Shown one piece after another: positions 17,785-24,703 of a DNA stretch of 64,000 nucleotides (within the stretch, counting starts at the first letter, position 1; every line of letters begins with the position of its first letter). The notes beneath the pieces were generated by a model. It was not told the origin of the DNA. It ran no database searches and saw only the letters and a program-made list of their open reading frames with translations. Made by a program: the position numbers and the translations under genes. The DNA lies in the NCBI GenBank assembly GCA_963719465.1, contig OY970386.1, positions 2,170,001-2,234,000 on the forward strand, read 5' to 3'. Source of the DNA: JALHUB01 sp963719465. Lineage in GTDB: Bacteria; Chloroflexota; Dehalococcoidia; DSTF01; JALHUB01.

Positions 17785-19341
17785 CTATTCTTTGGGGTTT
17801 CTGGCCATGCGAAGCCCGGCGAGCAGCAGAACCAGTCCCGCGAGCGAGAACAGGATCCCCAGCCCGGTCGATTCCGCCGACGATCCGTGCGAGCCGTGGC
17901 TGCCCGTGCTGGGCAGTATTTCCATCGTCGGCTGGCGCGTGATCACGGCCGGAATGACGGTGCTGACGTGCGTCGTGGTCGCAGTGGGCGTCCTCGTCGG
18001 CGTCCTTGTTGGCGTGCGCGTCGGGGTCGGCGTGTGCCTGTGATGCTCCGTTGCCGTGGGCGTCGGTGTCTGCGGCGTTGCGGTGGCCGTCGGCGTCGAC
18101 GTACTGGTCGCGGTGCTGGTCGCCGTAGCCGTAGGCGTATTGGTCGCCGTAGCCGTAGGCGTATCGGTTGCCGTAGCCGTAGGCGTGTTGGTTGCCGTAG
18201 CCGTAGGCGTATCGGTTGCGGTGGCCGTTGGCGTGTTCGTTGCCGTAGCCGTAGGCGTGTTGGTTGCCGTAGCCGTAGGCGTATCGGTTGCCGTAGCCGT
18301 AGGCGTATCGGTTGCCGTGGCAGTTGGCGTGTTCGTCGCGGTGGCCGTAGGCGTATCGGTTGCCGTGGCAGTTGGCGTGTTCGTCGCCGTAGCCGTAGGC
18401 GTATCGGTTGCCGTAGCCGTAGGCGTATCGGTTGCCGTGGCGGTAGGAGTGTTCGTTGCCGTAGCCGTAGGCGTGTTGGTTGCCGTGGCAGTAGGCGTCT
18501 TCGTGGGCGTCGGCGTCTTAGTTTTGCACTCGTGCGTGGGCGTCAACGTCGGCGTTGGCGTCGCGGTCTTCACCTTCGTGGGCGTAGCGGTCTCGGTCGG
18601 CGTGCCGGTCTTGGTGGGCGTGGCCGTAGCGGTCTCGGTCGGCGTGTCGGTATCGGTTGGCGTTGGCGTCTGGGTCTTGACCTTCGTCGGCGTGGCCGTC
18701 TCGGTTGGAGTATGAGTCCTCGTAGGCGTTGGCGTCTTGGTCTCGCAGTGATGCGTCGGCGTTGGCGTTATGGTATCTGTTGGCGTATTGCTTGGAGTCG
18801 GCGTGATGGTGTCTGTCGGCGTCTTTGTTGGCGTCGGCGTGATAGTGTGTGTCGGCGTCCTCGTAGGCGTCGGTGTCTTCGTCTCGCAGGGATGCGTGGG
18901 TGTTGATGTAGGCGTGTCGGTCTTGACCTTCGTTGACGTAGCAGTCTCGGTCGGCGTGGCGGTATCGGTAGGCGTCGGCGTCTTCGTCTTGACCTTCGTG
19001 GGCGTGGCGGTCTCGGTCGGCGTCGAGCTAGGGGAATGCGTCGGCGTCTTCGTCTCGCAGGGATGCGTTGGAGTGGGCGTCGGCGTCTCAGTGTCACAGT
19101 GACATGTCTTTGTCGGCGTAGCGGTCTGGGTTGGCGTCGCGGTCCGAGTGTTCGAGGGCGTAGGCGTATTCGTCGGCGTCGGTATGGACGTCGTGGTAGA
19201 GGTTGGCGTCGCAGTCGTGTCGCATCCAAAGACAGCGCCTGGGTGGGCAATGGCCAATGCCGCAACCAGCGCAACGATCGACACGGCAAGGCTCAGCAGT
19301 ATGCTTGCCCTTGTTCGTCCCATTCGAATTCCGTCCCTCAT
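17785..19341 (-). CDS. Long TPT-repeat cell-wall stalk protein with LPSTG sorting signal
   Basis: 518 residues, ATG with GAGGAG seven bases upstream. A signal peptide (about residues 9-38) leads straight into some 430 residues of Thr/Pro repeats of two kinds: a mixed block (TPTETATPTKVKT, with regularly spaced CETKTPT/CDTETPT units) and a regular eight-residue block of the type ATPTATAT. The C-terminus has EILPSTGSHG, a hydrophobic helix and RMARNPKE, a textbook LPxTG-type sorting signal. No globular domain is seen, so it is a spacer or heavily O-glycosylated stalk. A c-di-GMP-I riboswitch and terminator lie in its leader. Confidence 0.75.
   Translation of the reverse strand: MRDGIRMGRTRASILLSLAVSIVALVAALAIAHPGAVFGCDTTATPTSTTTSIPTPTNTPTPSNTRTATPTQTATPTKTCHCDTETPTPTPTHPCETKTPTHSPSSTPTETATPTKVKTKTPTPTDTATPTETATSTKVKTDTPTSTPTHPCETKTPTPTRTPTHTITPTPTKTPTDTITPTPSNTPTDTITPTPTHHCETKTPTPTRTHTPTETATPTKVKTQTPTPTDTDTPTETATATPTKTGTPTETATPTKVKTATPTPTLTPTHECKTKTPTPTKTPTATATNTPTATATNTPTATATDTPTATATDTPTATATNTPTATATDTPTATATNTPTATATDTPTATATDTPTATATNTPTATATNTPTATATDTPTATATNTPTATATDTPTATATNTPTATATSTATSTSTPTATATPQTPTPTATEHHRHTPTPTRTPTRTPTRTPTATTTHVSTVIPAVITRQPTMEILPSTGSHGSHGSSAESTGLGILFSLAGLVLLLAGLRMARNPKE
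18121..18498 (-). repeat. 24-bp tandem repeats coding an eight-residue TPT unit
   Basis: About sixteen near-identical 24-bp units follow one another without spacers; on the plus strand they read GGCGTATCGGTTGCCGTAGC and similar. They encode the regular Thr/Pro/Ala stalk block. Copy number is likely to vary between strains. Confidence 0.85.
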
Positions 19342-19374
19342 AACCGATCTCCTCGCTAACCTGCGAAAGCCAAC

Positions 19375-19408
19375 AAAAAACCGCCGTCTTCAGCTTAGAA
19401 GACAGCGG
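19375..19408 (-). terminator. Riboswitch-linked intrinsic terminator
   Basis: On the minus strand CCGCTGTCTTC pairs with GAAGACGGCGG (11 pairs with one G-U) around a short loop and is followed by six T residues, all inside the 5' leader of the stalk gene. The G-U pair forms only on this strand, which fixes the direction. It lies 24 bases past the c-di-GMP aptamer, so it is the likely expression platform. Confidence 0.85.
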
Positions 19409-19431
19409 CTGAAGAACTCCGAAACTGTTCT

Positions 19432-19548
19432 CTTCGGCAGCCCGGCGGCCCTAGCCCCTCTCCTCCCTGCCGCCTTCCCTGATGGCTTTCGGAGACCGTA
19501 AATCCGTGGCTTTGCGCCGGCCGGTTTCCCGGCCTTTGCCTTTTTCGG
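19432..19548 (-). promoter_or_regulatory. Cyclic di-GMP-I (GEMM) riboswitch
   Basis: Read on the minus strand, the leader has the GEMM-I landmarks in order: AAAAAGGCAAAGGCC, then CGGCGCAAAGCCACGG, a variable hairpin, and a closing GCCGCCGGGCTGCCGAA that resembles the tetraloop-receptor side. A T-tract terminator follows at 19375-19408. The second copy at 49884-49969 agrees in the same places. Binding of c-di-GMP would control read-through into the stalk gene and probably the TPT gene after it. The direction (on or off) cannot be told by eye. Confidence 0.85.
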
Positions 19549-20139
19549 AGCGTATTCTAGTGTTGTTAATAAAGGGGCCGAGGGACACGGTGCAGGGCCC
19601 CGCCTCCCCCTTCCGGGTCCCTCGGCCCCAGAAAAGCGAACTCCGCGCTTTCGCTATCTGGGGGCGCAAGGGAGAAGCCGACATCCTCGGTCGGAGCCGT
19701 CGCTCGTATGACTGAGCTAGGGCTTACGCCCCCCGAAAGCAGGGAGGCAGACTCATCGCCTGCTGGCATGGGTTTCCATGCGCTTCTCGGAGGCTTGTTC
19801 TCTTGTCCAGGTGCTCGAACGAGCCGCCTGTCCCTGGCACCCCGTCCACTGCTCCCCTCGATAGGGGAATCACCCAGGCTGAGCCCTTACGCCTCCATGC
19901 GAATTACAGGCCAGCAGGAAAACGTCGATTATTGATATCGGAGGAGCATCCGGCTCCTGTTCCTCTGGCCTCTTTCCTGAGGCTACGAGTTTAGCGATAT
20001 GTTGTCACAACAGCGGCGCGCTGTCAAGGGCGCCTTCGATGTTCTGACAATAATCATAACGTCTAAGTTAGGTACTCATTACAAAATGGGACACCAGACT
20101 CAAAGGGCTGAACCTATCCTAAGCGTTAGGACGAAGACG
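19549..20139. other. Long non-coding region with many inverted repeats
   Basis: No convincing gene on either strand. A 13-bp perfect inverted repeat (arms 19574-19586 and 19617-19629) is followed on the minus strand by TTTATTAAC and looks like a terminator just upstream of the riboswitch. Another structure is closed by GGGGGCG (19660-19666) and CGCCCCC (19727-19733), with the inner pairs AAGCC/GGCTT and GCTC/GAGC. Further hairpins are GCATGG/CCATGC (near 19770) and CCCCT/AGGGG (near 19860). I could not match it to RNase P, SRP or 6S RNA. Confidence 0.45.
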
Positions 20140-20292
20140 ATGAAGTGGTTATGTTCCGAAAAGGGGCAAACGAGCGCCGAGCTGGGGCTCGTTCTGCTCC
20201 TGGTCGTGGTTGCTGCAGCTGTTGCCCTCACAGGGCTACACGCAGCGGTGAATCAACTGTGGGGCGGCTTCCTGGCGCAGTGGCCCACGTAG
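20140..20292 (+). CDS. Small Flp-like pilin or pseudopilin
   Basis: 50 residues from the ATG at 20140 (AGGA about ten bases upstream). The sequence is short and basic (MKWLCSEK), then a type IVb-pilin-like site G|QTSAE with Glu at +5, a 16-residue hydrophobic stretch and a short tail. It matches the design of the two Flp pilins at 23551 and 23873 (A|QTLAEYG) but is diverged, with Leu instead of Tyr after the Glu. It may be a minor pilin of the Tad system. Its small size leaves some doubt. Confidence 0.6.
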   Translation: MKWLCSEKGQTSAELGLVLLLVVVAAAVALTGLHAAVNQLWGGFLAQWPT

Positions 20293-20376
20293 CCGGGCTG
20301 TGGAGGCGCGAAGGAGCCAATCTGATGAAGTCGCCCGTTGAACGATAACGAATCTGAGTGCCAGGGACCGAGACTG

Positions 20377-22245
20377 ATGCTTCGAATCGCCTCGATTGTC
20401 GCTGCCGCTTGCTTGCTGTGTGTCCTGAATAGCACCTCGGGCGAAGCTGACGCCAGCCAAATCCACCTCGACATCGCCAGCGTGGATACCAGCGCTTTCC
20501 CCAGCGTGTCCGCCGTCATCAACGTCCTGGACGCGAACGGCCAGCCCGTCTCGGGCCTTGACGCCTCGGTGATCCAGGCGACGGTTGATGGGAAGCCGGC
20601 GGACGTCACGCAGGTTCAGCCGGTCGCCGACTCCCAGGTCGCCCTGTCGGTCATTCTCGCCGTCGACGTTAGCGGCAGCATGGCCGGCGATCCTCTGGCC
20701 TCCGCTCGACAGGCTGCCTCTGATTTCGTCCGCGGCCTCGCGCCGCAGGATAGCGTCTCCGTCTTGACATTTGGCGACTCCGTCAACACGGTGCTCGAGC
20801 CGACCGCGGACAAGGACGCCGTAACCGCTTCCCTGGCACAGCTCACTGCCGGTGGGAACACCGCGCTCTACGCCGCTACCAGGCAGGCCATCGCCAAAGC
20901 CGCCGATTCGCCATCGGCGCGGCGAGTGGTGATTTTGCTGAGCGACGGCGTCGACTACGGTGGAAAGAGCAACGTGAGCAGGGACGATGTTCTGGCGCAG
21001 GCGAAGGCCATTAGCGTGCCTGTCTACACCATCGGCCTAGGCTCAGATGTCGATACGAACTACTTGAACGACCTGGCGACCGCCACAAACGCCCGCTTCC
21101 TGGAAACGCCGTCGCCGGCCGGTCTCTCGCAGCTATACAACGACATCGCTGGCCTTCTCAGAGGACAGTATGTCGTCAGTCTCTCGTCCGCGGGAGGCGA
21201 CCCGACGGCGCAGCACCTCCTCGAGCTGGTCGTGACTGTTGGCGGCGCCACCGCGAGCGCGTCGAAAGCGCTACCGCCGGCTCCATCGGCGCCGGCCCCG
21301 CTTTCGCTGAAAGGACTTACCTCCGGCGAGAAGCTCGGTTCGTCGACCACCGTCACTGCGGAAGGCAATGGCGTCACGCCGGCTCAGGTCCGCTTTGTCG
21401 TCGATGGCAAGACGCTGGCCGTCGCAACCGCTCCTCCCTTCACCGCCTCGATCGACCCGAGCTCGCTGGCGAAAGGGAACCACACTCTGCATGTCGAGGC
21501 GGTTGACGCGTCCGGCAAGAGCGTCACGCTTGACATGTCCTTTACCGCCGACTGGACCGGTGGGCATAGTCTGCTTGGTCCACGACTGGTGGGCCTGGCC
21601 GGCGCGGTCGTTCTTTGCCTTGGCATCGTCCTGTGGTTCCGGCGCCGCCGTCCGAAGGTTCAGCGGGAAGTTGTCCAAGTGCGCCTGCGTCCCTGGTCTA
21701 ACGGTGGCCCAGACGACGAACCGCTCTCGAGTATGGACGAGCCCGTCTCGCTAATGGAGCCGGAGCCGGTACCCGAGGAAGAAGTGCTCGCCAAGCTGAT
21801 CATGGTTCGTGGCCCGAGCGCCGGGGAAGAGTTTCCAGTGGGTGATTCCCCGCTGAGCCTTGGAAGCGCCCCCTGGTGCGATATCATTCTTTCCGACGAC
21901 GACGGTATGATTGGCCAGGAAGAGGCGCGCGCCTGGATCCATGGCGATAAGATGATGTTCCATCGGCTGACGCGCCTCACGGTGCTCGCCACCGAGGGCG
22001 ACATCGGCGGCTGGCTGGTGCTGGAGCACGGCGACGAGGTGAGCATTGGCCCTTATCGTCTGCGCTTCGAGATGCTGGGCAGTCACGCCCACGAGCAGGC
22101 GAAAGTCGACGAGGCCGTCGTCGATGCAGTGGAGCGCCTTAGCTCGCACCCGGCGGAAGGCTGGCTTCGCCCGATCGATGACGATCCACTGCCCCTGGAG
22201 CCCATGGAAGACGACTACGACTCGCCGGCCGCATCGTCCGCCTGA
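20377..22245 (+). CDS. VWA-domain membrane protein with cytoplasmic FHA-like domain
   Basis: 622 residues from the ATG at 20377; a TTG at 20338 is an alternative. There is a signal peptide, then an extracellular von Willebrand A domain with MIDAS motif AVDVSGSMAG (near residue 95) and LLSDGVDYGG. An Ig-like domain of about 90 residues follows (VRFVVDGKTLAVATAPPF), then one membrane helix (LVGLAGAVVLCLGIVLWF), the basic stop RRRRPK and a C-terminal FHA-like beta domain (SLGSAPWCDIILSDD). Outside ligand binding and inside phosphothreonine recognition could be joined across the membrane. An unusual seven-codon ORF (20324-20347, with AAGGAG) overlaps the upstream start. Confidence 0.78.
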   Translation: MLRIASIVAAACLLCVLNSTSGEADASQIHLDIASVDTSAFPSVSAVINVLDANGQPVSGLDASVIQATVDGKPADVTQVQPVADSQVALSVILAVDVSGSMAGDPLASARQAASDFVRGLAPQDSVSVLTFGDSVNTVLEPTADKDAVTASLAQLTAGGNTALYAATRQAIAKAADSPSARRVVILLSDGVDYGGKSNVSRDDVLAQAKAISVPVYTIGLGSDVDTNYLNDLATATNARFLETPSPAGLSQLYNDIAGLLRGQYVVSLSSAGGDPTAQHLLELVVTVGGATASASKALPPAPSAPAPLSLKGLTSGEKLGSSTTVTAEGNGVTPAQVRFVVDGKTLAVATAPPFTASIDPSSLAKGNHTLHVEAVDASGKSVTLDMSFTADWTGGHSLLGPRLVGLAGAVVLCLGIVLWFRRRRPKVQREVVQVRLRPWSNGGPDDEPLSSMDEPVSLMEPEPVPEEEVLAKLIMVRGPSAGEEFPVGDSPLSLGSAPWCDIILSDDDGMIGQEEARAWIHGDKMMFHRLTRLTVLATEGDIGGWLVLEHGDEVSIGPYRLRFEMLGSHAHEQAKVDEAVVDAVERLSSHPAEGWLRPIDDDPLPLEPMEDDYDSPAASSA

Positions 22246-22519
22246 CCTCTTCTCCCGCCGTCTACTGCCGCCACGCCTCGACGCTTTATGCTGTCGCTGC
22301 GCGGTCGCGCAGAATCAGCGTGGGGCGCAGTTGACGTAACATTCGCGTCGGTCTTCCCACCCGCCCGCCCGCAGAGCGTCTTCCCCCGCCCCTTTTATTA
22401 GGGGTAACCCCTACAGACCCCGCTTCACCTGCCGATACTTACCTAGGTGAACCCCCTTAAGGGATACGGCCTAAGGGAGATTGCCCGCAATCGTCGAGTC
22501 CAAGGGGGGAGAGAGCGTC
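22246..22519 (+). promoter_or_regulatory. Regulatory region upstream of the sigma factor gene
   Basis: No gene. CCCCT/AGGGG and GGGGTAACCCC inverted repeats lie at about 22390-22412, a GCCGATACT-N6-GGTGA element at 22431-22450, and the palindrome CCCTTAAGGG just after it. The same GCCGATACT-N6-GGTGA element stands ahead of cpaB (26633-26652). Confidence 0.45.
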
Positions 22520-23086
22520 GTGCTCAAACTTGACATACCGCCGGTCACCGAAGAGCGACTGCTTGTGCAGCGCGCCACTGCCCGAGACAGCGAAGCCTTC
22601 GCCGAGCTGTACGACCGCAACGTCGTGCGTGTCTATCGCCATATCTACTACATAATCAACGACCAGAAAGAAGCTGAAGACCTAACCGCCCAGACCTTCC
22701 TCCAGGCCTGGGAGGCCATCGGCCGTTTCCAACCTAGGGGTGCTCCCTTCGCGTCGTGGTTGCTGCGCATCGCCCATAACCTGGCTGTTAGCCATCTGCG
22801 CACCCAGAAGGGGGATGCGCAGCTCCACGAGTCCCTTGTCGACGATGGCCTTCCCCGAAACCCGGAAGCCGTCGTCGAGCGACAGGCCGACGAAGAGCGC
22901 GTCCGAAGAGCCGTCCTCCGCCTCGGCGACGACCAGCGGCAGGTCATCATCCTCCGCTTCGTCGAAGAGCTGGACTACAGGGAAGTGGCCGAGATCCTCG
23001 GCAAGAGCGTCGCTGCGGTGCGCGTCATCCAGCACCGCGCCCTTTGCGCCCTGCGCAAAATCATGAAGGTGGAAGAAGTTGCCTAG
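22520..23086 (+). CDS. ECF-like sigma-70 family RNA polymerase sigma factor
   Basis: 188 residues from the GTG at 22520, chosen for the GGGGGGAGAG site just upstream; a TTG at 22481 would add 13 residues. Region 2 is visible as FAELYDRNVVRVYRHIYYIINDQKEAEDL (in two pieces) and QAWEAIGRFQPRG. Region 4 is the helix-turn-helix LDYREVAEILGKSVAAVRV. Regions 1 and 3 are missing, as in ECF factors. It stands at the head of the Tad locus and overlaps a small gene in the place where an anti-sigma factor is often found. It probably controls pilus genes, by inference. Confidence 0.9.
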   Translation: MLKLDIPPVTEERLLVQRATARDSEAFAELYDRNVVRVYRHIYYIINDQKEAEDLTAQTFLQAWEAIGRFQPRGAPFASWLLRIAHNLAVSHLRTQKGDAQLHESLVDDGLPRNPEAVVERQADEERVRRAVLRLGDDQRQVIILRFVEELDYREVAEILGKSVAAVRVIQHRALCALRKIMKVEEVA

Positions 23087-23345
23087 AATCCTGGAAGCGC
23101 TTGCCGACTGTCTGGAAGCCATGCGTCAGGGCGAAGACATGGAGACTTGTTTGATCATGTACCCGCAATACCGCGCCGAGCTCACGCCATTATTGCAGAT
23201 CGCGAGCTTGCTGCGACCGCTGCCGCCGGAGATAGCCCCCTCGTTCGCCTCCAAGGAGCGCATCAAAGCGCAGGTCTTGGAGCGCCGGCGAGGGCAGGAA
23301 AGCGCATCCCTGGCTCCGGACCGGCGGTCTGGCAAGTTCCGATGA
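23079..23345 (+). CDS. Small protein coupled to the sigma factor
   Basis: 88 residues, TTG start overlapping the end of the sigma gene by eight bases. The N-terminal half (LADCLEAMRQGEDMETCLIM, then YPQYRAELTPLLQIASLL) is the helical motif found at the start of many Chloroflexota proteins encoded after sigma factors (DUF5667-associated). Here the membrane and extracellular part is absent and the protein ends in a basic tail. It could be a shortened anti-sigma factor or a regulator. No zinc-finger motif is seen. Confidence 0.65.
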   Translation: MPRILEALADCLEAMRQGEDMETCLIMYPQYRAELTPLLQIASLLRPLPPEIAPSFASKERIKAQVLERRRGQESASLAPDRRSGKFR

Positions 23346-23550
23346 AACGTCGCGGGCCGCACTGCAGCCCGTGGCGATATAGCGAAACCATGCCAGAAAT
23401 GGCTTCAAAGTCCAGAAAGGGAGGTGAAGCCGAAACACTGACCGACACCCGGAGAACAACCCGCCTGACGCCCTCGCGACAAGGGTCGCCCGCCCGAGGG
23501 CCAGGCGGTGATGCAAGCCAACAACATTCAATACAACAGGAGGGGAAAAT

Positions 23551-23757
23551 ATGCGGTTCTACAACGACATCAACGACACCCTTCTCCGGTTCATCTGCTG
23601 GGTAAGGGAAGACAAGGCGCAGACCCTGGCCGAGTACGGCCTGATCCTGGCGCTCATCTCCGTCGTTGCGGTGGGCATCATGTTCACCGTCGGCGGCAAC
23701 ATCAAGGCCGTCTTCACAAAGGTCAGCGGCTGCCTTACCGGCGGTACCTGCGCCTAG
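23551..23757 (+). CDS. Flp family type IVb pilin 1
   Basis: 68 residues, ATG with CAGGAGGGG upstream. A short leader precedes the processing-site pattern A|QTLAE with Glu at +5 and Tyr at +6, then the hydrophobic helix GLILALISVVAVGIMFTV and a tail with two cysteines (SGCLTGGTCA). It is the main subunit of the Tad pilus. It is nearly identical to the pilin at 23873 from residue 18 on (one difference, A/D in IKAVF/IKDVF), so the two arose by recent duplication. Confidence 0.93.
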   Translation: MRFYNDINDTLLRFICWVREDKAQTLAEYGLILALISVVAVGIMFTVGGNIKAVFTKVSGCLTGGTCA

Positions 23758-23777
23758 AAGATCGCGGATGTCCCGTT

Positions 23778-23853
23778 CTGAGTGGGCTATCGCTCTTCCC
23801 ACTCAGCGCCGCCCAGCATGGGGGCGACGCCGCTGAGCGATTCAACAGCGGCG
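23778..23853 (+). other. Two hairpins between the pilin genes
   Basis: CTGAGTGGG/CCCACTCAG (23778-23806, nine pairs) and CGCCGCTG/CAGCGGCG (23828-23853, eight pairs) have no T-tract. They may stabilise the 3' end of pilin 1 mRNA. Confidence 0.55.
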
Positions 23854-23872
23854 TACAAGAAAGGGGAAACGG

Positions 23873-24070
23873 ATGCAGCTAATCAACGATACCCTTCTCC
23901 GGCTCTACTGCTGGGTGAGGGAGGACAAGGCCCAGACTCTGGCCGAGTACGGCCTGATTCTGGCGCTCATCTCCGTCGTTGCGGTGGGCATCATGTTCAC
24001 CGTCGGCGGCAACATCAAGGACGTCTTCACCAAGGTCAGTGGCTGCCTCACCGGCGGCACCTGCGCGTAG
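23873..24070 (+). CDS. Flp family type IVb pilin 2
   Basis: 65 residues, ATG with AAAGGGGAAA upstream. It has the same layout as pilin 1: leader, A|QTLAEYG processing pattern, hydrophobic helix and C-terminal SGCLTGGTCA. The N-terminal leader differs (MQLINDTLLRLYCWVRE), while the mature region has a single exchange. Both copies keep the Glu+5 and Tyr+6 needed for processing and assembly. No prepilin peptidase (TadV) is seen in this window, so it must be encoded elsewhere. Confidence 0.93.
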   Translation: MQLINDTLLRLYCWVREDKAQTLAEYGLILALISVVAVGIMFTVGGNIKDVFTKVSGCLTGGTCA

Positions 24071-24090
24071 AGAAGACTGAACGACAGGCT

Positions 24091-24125
24091 GGTAGGGTGG
24101 GGAGCGCGAACCTCCTCACCCTACC
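24091..24125 (+). terminator. Attenuator-like hairpin after the pilin genes
   Basis: GGTAGGGTG pairs with CACCCTACC (nine pairs, with further GGGAG/CTCC pairing inside), followed by TTCATTC. The weak T-tract suggests partial termination, so pilins would be made in excess over the genes that follow. Confidence 0.5.
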
Positions 24126-24216
24126 TTCATTCAACTGCCCTTTAATAGAAGGCGGGGGCAAGGGCGTACAGAACATCGCCTTTCGCCCGAGAATAGATGT
24201 AGGAGACCAGGCCATC

Positions 24217-24687
24217 GTGGCGAAAGAAACAGATTCCTCGTTCGTCTCTCGAACGGCGAAACAGCCTTCCGCACGCCTTCGACGTTGCCTCGCGGGCGCC
24301 GCCGGACAGGCCGTCGTCGAATTTGCATTTGTCGTCCCTATCTTCCTCTTTCTTCTCGGCGGTCTCATCGAAGTCGCCGACGCCTTCAACTCCTACATCA
24401 CCGTCGTCGACGTCAGCCGCGACGGCGCTCGCCTCGGCTCCAAGGGCCTGGCCAGCGACACCGACATCCAGAATATGGTAGCCACCGAAATGGGACGCCT
24501 CCGCGACACCTTCAACAAGACAACCGACACGACCATCACCCACAATCAAATCACCGGCGACGCTGCCATTCAGGTAAAGGTTTGCTCGAACCATCATCTC
24601 CTGCTGGGGAGCTTGACGACAGCGTTCATCAACAGCCCTCTGCGCATCTGCGCTACCACAAGCATGCGGACCCTAACCTATCAGTGA
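24217..24687 (+). CDS. TadE-like pilus assembly pseudopilin
   Basis: 156 residues from the GTG at 24217, with AGGAGA 11 bases upstream; the open frame before it runs through the pilin 2 region out of frame and is not used. After a basic leader comes G|QAVVEF with Glu+5, then a hydrophobic helix (VVPIFLFLLGGLIEVADAF) and a periplasm-type domain with VSRDGARLGSKG, which fits the TadE domain pattern. TadE-like proteins are minor pseudopilins processed by the same peptidase as Flp. Confidence 0.85.
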   Translation: MAKETDSSFVSRTAKQPSARLRRCLAGAAGQAVVEFAFVVPIFLFLLGGLIEVADAFNSYITVVDVSRDGARLGSKGLASDTDIQNMVATEMGRLRDTFNKTTDTTITHNQITGDAAIQVKVCSNHHLLLGSLTTAFINSPLRICATTSMRTLTYQ

Positions 24688-24703
24688 GGCATCGCAGAGG
24701 TGA

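Noticed and set aside
18121..18498. CRISPR-like regular repeats
   Set aside because: The units follow directly without spacers and code for a Thr/Pro stalk in frame.
17887..18906. Arg/Gly-rich and Val/Gly-rich plus-strand ORFs in the repeat area
   Set aside because: They are readings of the 24-bp TPT repeats on the wrong strand.
19660..19733. A tRNA or RNase P RNA in the structured region
   Set aside because: No T-arm GTTC sequence, no CCA end and none of the conserved RNase P blocks.
19708..19935. Plus-strand 75-residue ORF in the 19.5-20.1 kb gap
   Set aside because: No ribosome binding site, no family pattern, and it crosses several perfect hairpins.
23782..24216. Upstream extension of the TadE-like protein
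   Set aside because: It runs through pilin 2 out of frame; GTG at 24217 has a binding site and starts a normal pseudopilin leader.
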